Shown: positions 59,930-64,000 of the stretch, in pieces
How the letters are laid out: the number at the start of each line of letters is the position of its first letter
Numbering within the stretch: the stretch's first letter is position 1
DNA from: Cycas panzhihuaensis
Lineage: Eukaryota > Cycadophyta
Assembly (NCBI GenBank): GCA_023213395.1
Contig: CM041465.1
Location: 163,377,741 to 163,441,740, forward strand
Direction: 5' to 3'
DNA length: 64,000 bases
The notes under the pieces: generated by a model
Databases searched by the model: none
The model's input: the letters and a program-made list of their open reading frames with translations, nothing else
What the model was told of the DNA's origin: nothing
Position numbers and translations under genes: made by a program

Positions 59930-60620
59930 ATGGAAGAGCCCATGTAGGTACTTGAAGAATTTCATCAAGGCTTAAGTGAAGGCCACTTCATAGTAGAAAC
60001 TATTACTCATAAAATCATAACAGTTAGATATTTTTAGTCAACAATGTTGAAAGATACATTCCTTAAATCCAAAAGCTTTTAACCTATAAAAACTTCTTAA
60101 GTAGAGATTGTTTTCCCTACCACTTAAATGTCTATTTATAGACTAACATTTTGAGAAGTAGGGATTATATTTTATTGGGCTTATCAGGTCAACTTCTAGT
60201 AAAGGCTATATTTTTATTCTAACTGCTACAAATTAGTTTACTAGATTATTTGAAGTTATTCCTTTTGAAGAGGCTAATACTACTTTGGTGATTAACTTTA
60301 AGAATAAACTTTGATGCTAAAGTTTGGGACCCCTACTCAATTACTATCAGATAATGGGATAACTTTTGTATATGAATAAAAGACAAAATTCTTTCACAAG
60401 TATGCCATTGCTTTAAATACCCTTTCTAACTACTATCCTTAAGATAATAGCCTAGTTGAGTCTAAAATAAAAATCTAATTAGAGTCCTTAAAAGGATAGT
60501 AAAGTAAAGCTAGAGAGATTAGCATACCAAAATATTTCAAGCACTTTAGGTAGATAAGATAACCACAAAGAAAGTAACTGGAAATTCTCCATATCTACTT
60601 ATTTATAGGTGTTTCTTGGC
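59930..60620 (+). pseudogene. gypsy I integrase remnant
   Basis: The plus strand reads VLEEFHQGLSEGHFIVETITHK near 59950-60015, the His-His half of the gypsy integrase zinc domain. The core follows: YIFILTATN and RLFEVIPFEEANTT near 60208-60285, then, one frame over, GTPTQLLSDNGITFVYE near 60328-60375 and SNYYP near 60430, holding the D and D positions. Several frameshifts and stops. Upstream RT was not found. Confidence 0.65.
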
Positions 60621-61309
60621 ATCCAAGAATGACATGGATACTATGAAAAATACATAAGTGAAGGTATGCTTCATATCTCTTTATATTTCATTGATTTACT
60701 ATATTATTGTCTTAGATAGTGGATATATATTTTTTCTTGCTTGTTCTATGTGGTAAGCTATGTATACTTTTAGCCAATGATGAGTACGACTTTTGTCATT
60801 AAATATGAGTCCACTCATTAGGGTCCTTAAGTTGGAACATGTGTTTATATCTCCCTAAAAGGTCCTTTTAGTCTCACTTTGATCTATTTTTATGCTTTAT
60901 TTCATCATTTACCTCTTCTTATTAATAATATTTTTACCTAGACTTCACCATTGATGAGTTTTTAGCCTATTTGTATCCATTTTTTATTGGATAACTCTAT
61001 TTGCTACTAGATTGCTTTGATTTTTACTTACAATAATAATAACATGAAGTATTTTATGGTATAATAAATATCTTCATGGTATGACTACTACCTATTGAGA
61101 TTTGGTCTTAACAGTGACAATCAACTAATTAATGATCTAGTGTTAGTCCTAGGTGGCCCATATTTATGGCTAGATTTGGTAGATTTGAAGATCGTAGTAT
61201 TTATTAATACCACCTTCATCATCAACTACATTTGTTTACTTCTTATCTTTATCTCTTATCATCCTTTGATTTCCTATAATAATGGGCATTTTAGCAGCCA
61301 TGTAATGCC
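60621..61309. other. unassigned spacer
   Basis: AT-rich. A 72-residue plus-strand frame at 61095-61313 is hydrophobic and of low complexity; no domain recognised. Confidence 0.35.
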
Positions 61310-61680
61310 CTAGAAGATACTCATGATGGGCTACTATTGGACCATATTATTCATCGATGCCCACACTTATGTTTATAAATATAATAAGTGCCAAGACTAT
61401 GTTGATCTTATTCGCCAACCCTCTACTTCGATGAGAATAATTCTCTCTCCATGGATTTTTTCTCAGTGGGATCTTAATCATATTGGGTAGATTTATTCCC
61501 CTTTAATTGGTAGTGATAAATTCATCCTCATGGTCACTCAGTACTTCACTAAGTAAAGTGAATCTATTCCTCTCATCACTGTGATAAGTAATGATAATAA
61601 CCCCCTTCATCTTTCACCACATATGTGTTATTTTGGGCTTCTCGATATTATAATAACAACATATTTTACAATAAAGATGT
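61310..61680 (+). pseudogene. second gypsy integrase remnant (K)
   Basis: The plus strand reads FIDAHTYVYKYNKCQDYVDLI (near 61352-61412; Cys of the zinc domain), followed by SPWIFSQWDLNHIG (near 61450-61490) and DKFILMVTQYFTK (61520-61556), the start of the catalytic core. It resembles a Tat-like gypsy integrase rather than gypsy I, whose equivalent core reads differently. It ends at the LTR of element L. Confidence 0.65.
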
Positions 61681-61690
61681 CAGTGACCTT

Positions 61691-62088
61691 TGTGAGTGTA
61701 GGAAAAAATAATCATGGAGAACATGGCAGAATATAAAAGAGATAATCATAAATCAATACAACATTGTTGCATAGTAGTATGAACACATAAAACTTATATA
61801 TTCAATCCATTGTTGTAAAGTGAGTATTATAAATATCCACAATGAAGGCATTATCTTAAGACACTAGGGTTACACACCCCTCAAATTATATAGTTTAGGG
61901 GAGGAGGGAAACTGCTCAACCCCTAAAATTTAAATAACAATAAAATAATATAAACTTAACTCAAATTAACTAAACTTACCTTATATTTACCTGCACATGT
62001 TGAGCACCCACATGTGTAAATTGATGAGAATGAGGTGTGCACTCCTAGTTGGAAAGTGAGAGTGGGGTGATGACTATTAACCCCAACA
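61691..62088 (-). repeat. 3' LTR of element L
   Basis: About 398 bp; minus strand begins TGTTGGGGTTAATAGTCATC and ends TACACTCACA. A TATA box ACTATATAATTTG reads near 61883-61895. The inner edge is fixed by the polypurine tract; the outer edge is chosen by the CA end only. Confidence 0.65.
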
Positions 62089-62102
62089 TTCCCCCCCTTA
62101 AT
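62089..62102 (-). promoter_or_regulatory. polypurine tract of element L
   Basis: Minus strand TTAAGGGGGGGAA lies immediately before TGTTGGGG. Confidence 0.75.
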
Positions 62103-62168
62103 GGTCATCACAAATAATGTTTTCTCTTTAAACTTATGGAATTTGTACTTGAAAAAAACTTTAAAATT

Positions 62169-62843
62169 CTATCTCTTAACTTGATCTTTATTAACTTGCT
62201 TCAACTTGCTAACAACATGTGTCCTTGTATCATGAAGTGGTATAAAAAAACTGTAAGTAAATGTAGCTTGATTGAAATGTGGAGGTGTGACTGGAACTTT
62301 GATTTTGTCAACAGGAACTTTAAGAAAACTTTGAACTTGAACTTTATTTTCTAAAAACTTTACATTGTGAACAACTATCAAATCATCATAACTCTCCCCT
62401 ATCATATCATAAGATTCTTTCTCACCCTCAAATGGAAGATCAGGTTTTTGTGCAACAAGATAATCATGCCTTTGATCTAAATCTTCCTTGGTTTTTTCAT
62501 TAGAATTTATCTGTTTTGATACTTGTCTCATATGCTTAACAAAATCAACATAAAATATATTGAGGGTATCTCCCCCATAAGTAGAAATCAAAACATCCCA
62601 TACAGATTTAGAAGTTGTTAATTCACAAACTTTAGAAAATATATTATCATCAATAGTATAAAATAATATCCTTAAGACTTCATTATCCTTTTTAAATTTT
62701 TTTTTAATACTAAGATCACATTCATGTTGTAAATATTTCCAAAGATTATATGTAATGAAATAATTTTGCATTATTTGATGCAATAGTGAAAAATTATGGC
62801 CATCAAATATAGGAAATTATATTTGATTAAGATTGATTGTCAT
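62169..62843 (-). pseudogene. Gag-like gene of element L, one early stop
   Basis: Begins at ATG 62843 (MTINLNQI), with one TAA at codon 9, then is open for 204 residues from the internal ATG at 62783. The first half is a copia-type (UBN2) Gag: FPIFDGHNFSLLHQIMQNYF, LWKYL, and IDDNIFSKVCELTTSKSVWD followed by VLISTYGGD. The second half, after about residue 100 (DLDQRHDYLVAQKP onwards), has no zinc knuckle, protease or other domain I know. It ends TAG 70 bp before the polypurine tract. Possibly still translated from the internal ATG, or an almost intact gene just inactivated. Confidence 0.75.
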
Positions 62844-64000
62844 TTTACATAAACCTTTAGTACATAAAAGGATATGCTTTTACTAAGTCAAAAAAGTCAA
62901 TAAACCAATGAACATATATGATTTTAAATAAGCTTTTTGAAAGGGATGTAATGCCTTTTAAAAGTGAATCAACTAAATGTAACTTTTATAAGTGCAATAA
63001 AGAAATAAGCTTTTTAACAAGGAACTTTTCAATAAATGTATGCCTTTTGAATAAATGACAACCTTATAAGATATAATTTTAGGTAGAATTTAAAATATAA
63101 TAAATATATAAGCAAATTTAAAGTGTAACAAATATCCTCTTAAATATGTAAATCTAAAATAAACTTTAATAAAAAAATAAAATGTCAGAATAAGGTAATG
63201 TTGGTGCATCTTAAATACTCAAGTTTAGCAGCTTCAAAGTTGTACTAAATGATGTCAGAATAATATGAAACTTTACTAGTATAAAGATTAATGAAATGTC
63301 TATTTAATGGAACTGATCGTTTTGAAAACGGGTTCCTATCAGTCAAATTTTGATGAACCAAATATACAGTCCTTGTTTTGAGGCCTAACAGGAGCCTGGG
63401 CCTTAAAATAATATAAAAATGTTAATAAAAAACTTATAGAATATTGTAAAATAGTCAATTATAGTTTATAAGGCTACTCAATATATGTTTGAATTGAAAA
63501 TTTGAGAAATAATATATAAAAAATCTATAATAAAGGTAGATTAGATGCTATTAAGTACCCCTACTTTAATGCTTTTGAAAACTAGAGGAAACACATCAAA
63601 AGTTATAAAAAATAATGTCAGATTAAAGAGGAGTGAGTCAAGTTCAAGGAAACCGATGAATCAATACGATATAAAACACAAAAGTTATAATAAAAATGGC
63701 AACAAGTACTTTTATGGTAAAAAGTTTAAAAAGTGTTAAAAAAAATACTAAAGTGTCACTTTGGACAATTAAAATAAATTCTAAAAATTAAAATAAATAA
63801 GTGGTAATGATGTTTGTTAGTAGTAGATGACTGCAAAATAGATCCAAGTAGAAAATAATCTCCCAGTGATAAACTATAATCTGTTAAAAAAATGATATTG
63901 TAAAAAAGTTTAAAAAGACTCAAAAATTTGTTGTATGACTTTAAATGACTGAAAATAGGTCAAATCAGCTCCAAATTGGTCATATGACTAGTCAAAATCA
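62844..64000 (-). other. presumed leader of element L
   Basis: More than 1.1 kb of AT-rich sequence upstream of the Gag-like gene without sustained frame. No primer-binding site was recognised; it may lie beyond the window. Confidence 0.4.

Larger units (their letters stand above)
61691..64000 (-). mobile_element. gag-only LTR element L, partial (5' end outside the window)
   Basis: On the minus strand: leader, one Gag-like gene, a polypurine tract and a 3' LTR. Only about 70 bp separate the gene from the tract, leaving no space for pol. The 5' LTR is not in the window. It inserted into a gypsy integrase remnant; the presumed left duplication would be ACCTT (61686-61690), unverified. Confidence 0.7.

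Noticed and set aside
63545-63739. 64-residue basic open frame on the plus strand
   Set aside because: Lys/Asn/Ser-rich translation of A-rich DNA within the presumed leader of element L, opposite in strand; no supporting signal.

Overview
This is nuclear DNA from a seed plant with a large, AT-rich, repeat-laden genome; the species cannot be named from the sequence. The plant assignment rests on the content: Ty1/copia and Ty3/gypsy LTR retrotransposons with plant-type primer-binding sites (TGGTATCAGAGC, initiator-Met tRNA), a plant chromovirus with a chromodomain, and heavy decay at Gln and Trp codons that fits long cytosine methylation. I found no host gene, tRNA, rRNA or organellar segment. 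Nearly everything recognisable is retroelement, mostly broken by stops and frameshifts.

Layout. 1-4942: 5' part of a minus-strand copia (D). 5180-7110: plus-strand gypsy pol remnant (E). 7311-7815: a ~500-bp dispersed repeat whose second copy lies at 34680-37312. 10040-16605: a 43-bp dimeric tandem array, split by copia A (10302-15604; perfect TSD ACAAT). 16640-22777: minus-strand gypsy F, related to E. 22778-~34560: minus-strand copia B', itself split by a minus-strand chromovirus G (25968-32442). 35093-37202: a very young gag-only LTR element J (identical 264-bp LTRs, TSD ACTAT) inside the second copy of the dispersed repeat. 37313-42880: mostly unassigned, with a degraded duplication and a SINE-like insert. 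42880-45120: plus-strand gypsy H with an RNase H-like segment before its RT. 45277-56720: plus-strand copia C, cut in its integrase core by plus-strand copia B (47703-54840; TSD ACTTA). 59930-61680: two gypsy integrase remnants. 61691 to the window end: minus-strand gag-only LTR element L.

How it fits together. The nesting gives relative ages: the array is older than A, B' older than G, C older than B, and the dispersed repeat older than J. Copia B and B' belong to one family in opposite orientation. J and L encode only a Gag-like protein followed almost directly by a polypurine tract and LTR, so both would need reverse transcriptase and integrase supplied in trans.

Most notable signals: (1) the 21/22-bp alternating array with a palindromic core in each half-unit, whose phase continues across the copia A insertion; (2) a hairpin just upstream of gag in J and in the gag leader of G, with the same loop (AGGCTATAGACA, holding palindrome CTATAG) on different but fully paired stems; (3) the two gag-only elements. 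Boundaries of decayed elements are approximate. Domain calls come from reading translations by eye, without database searches.
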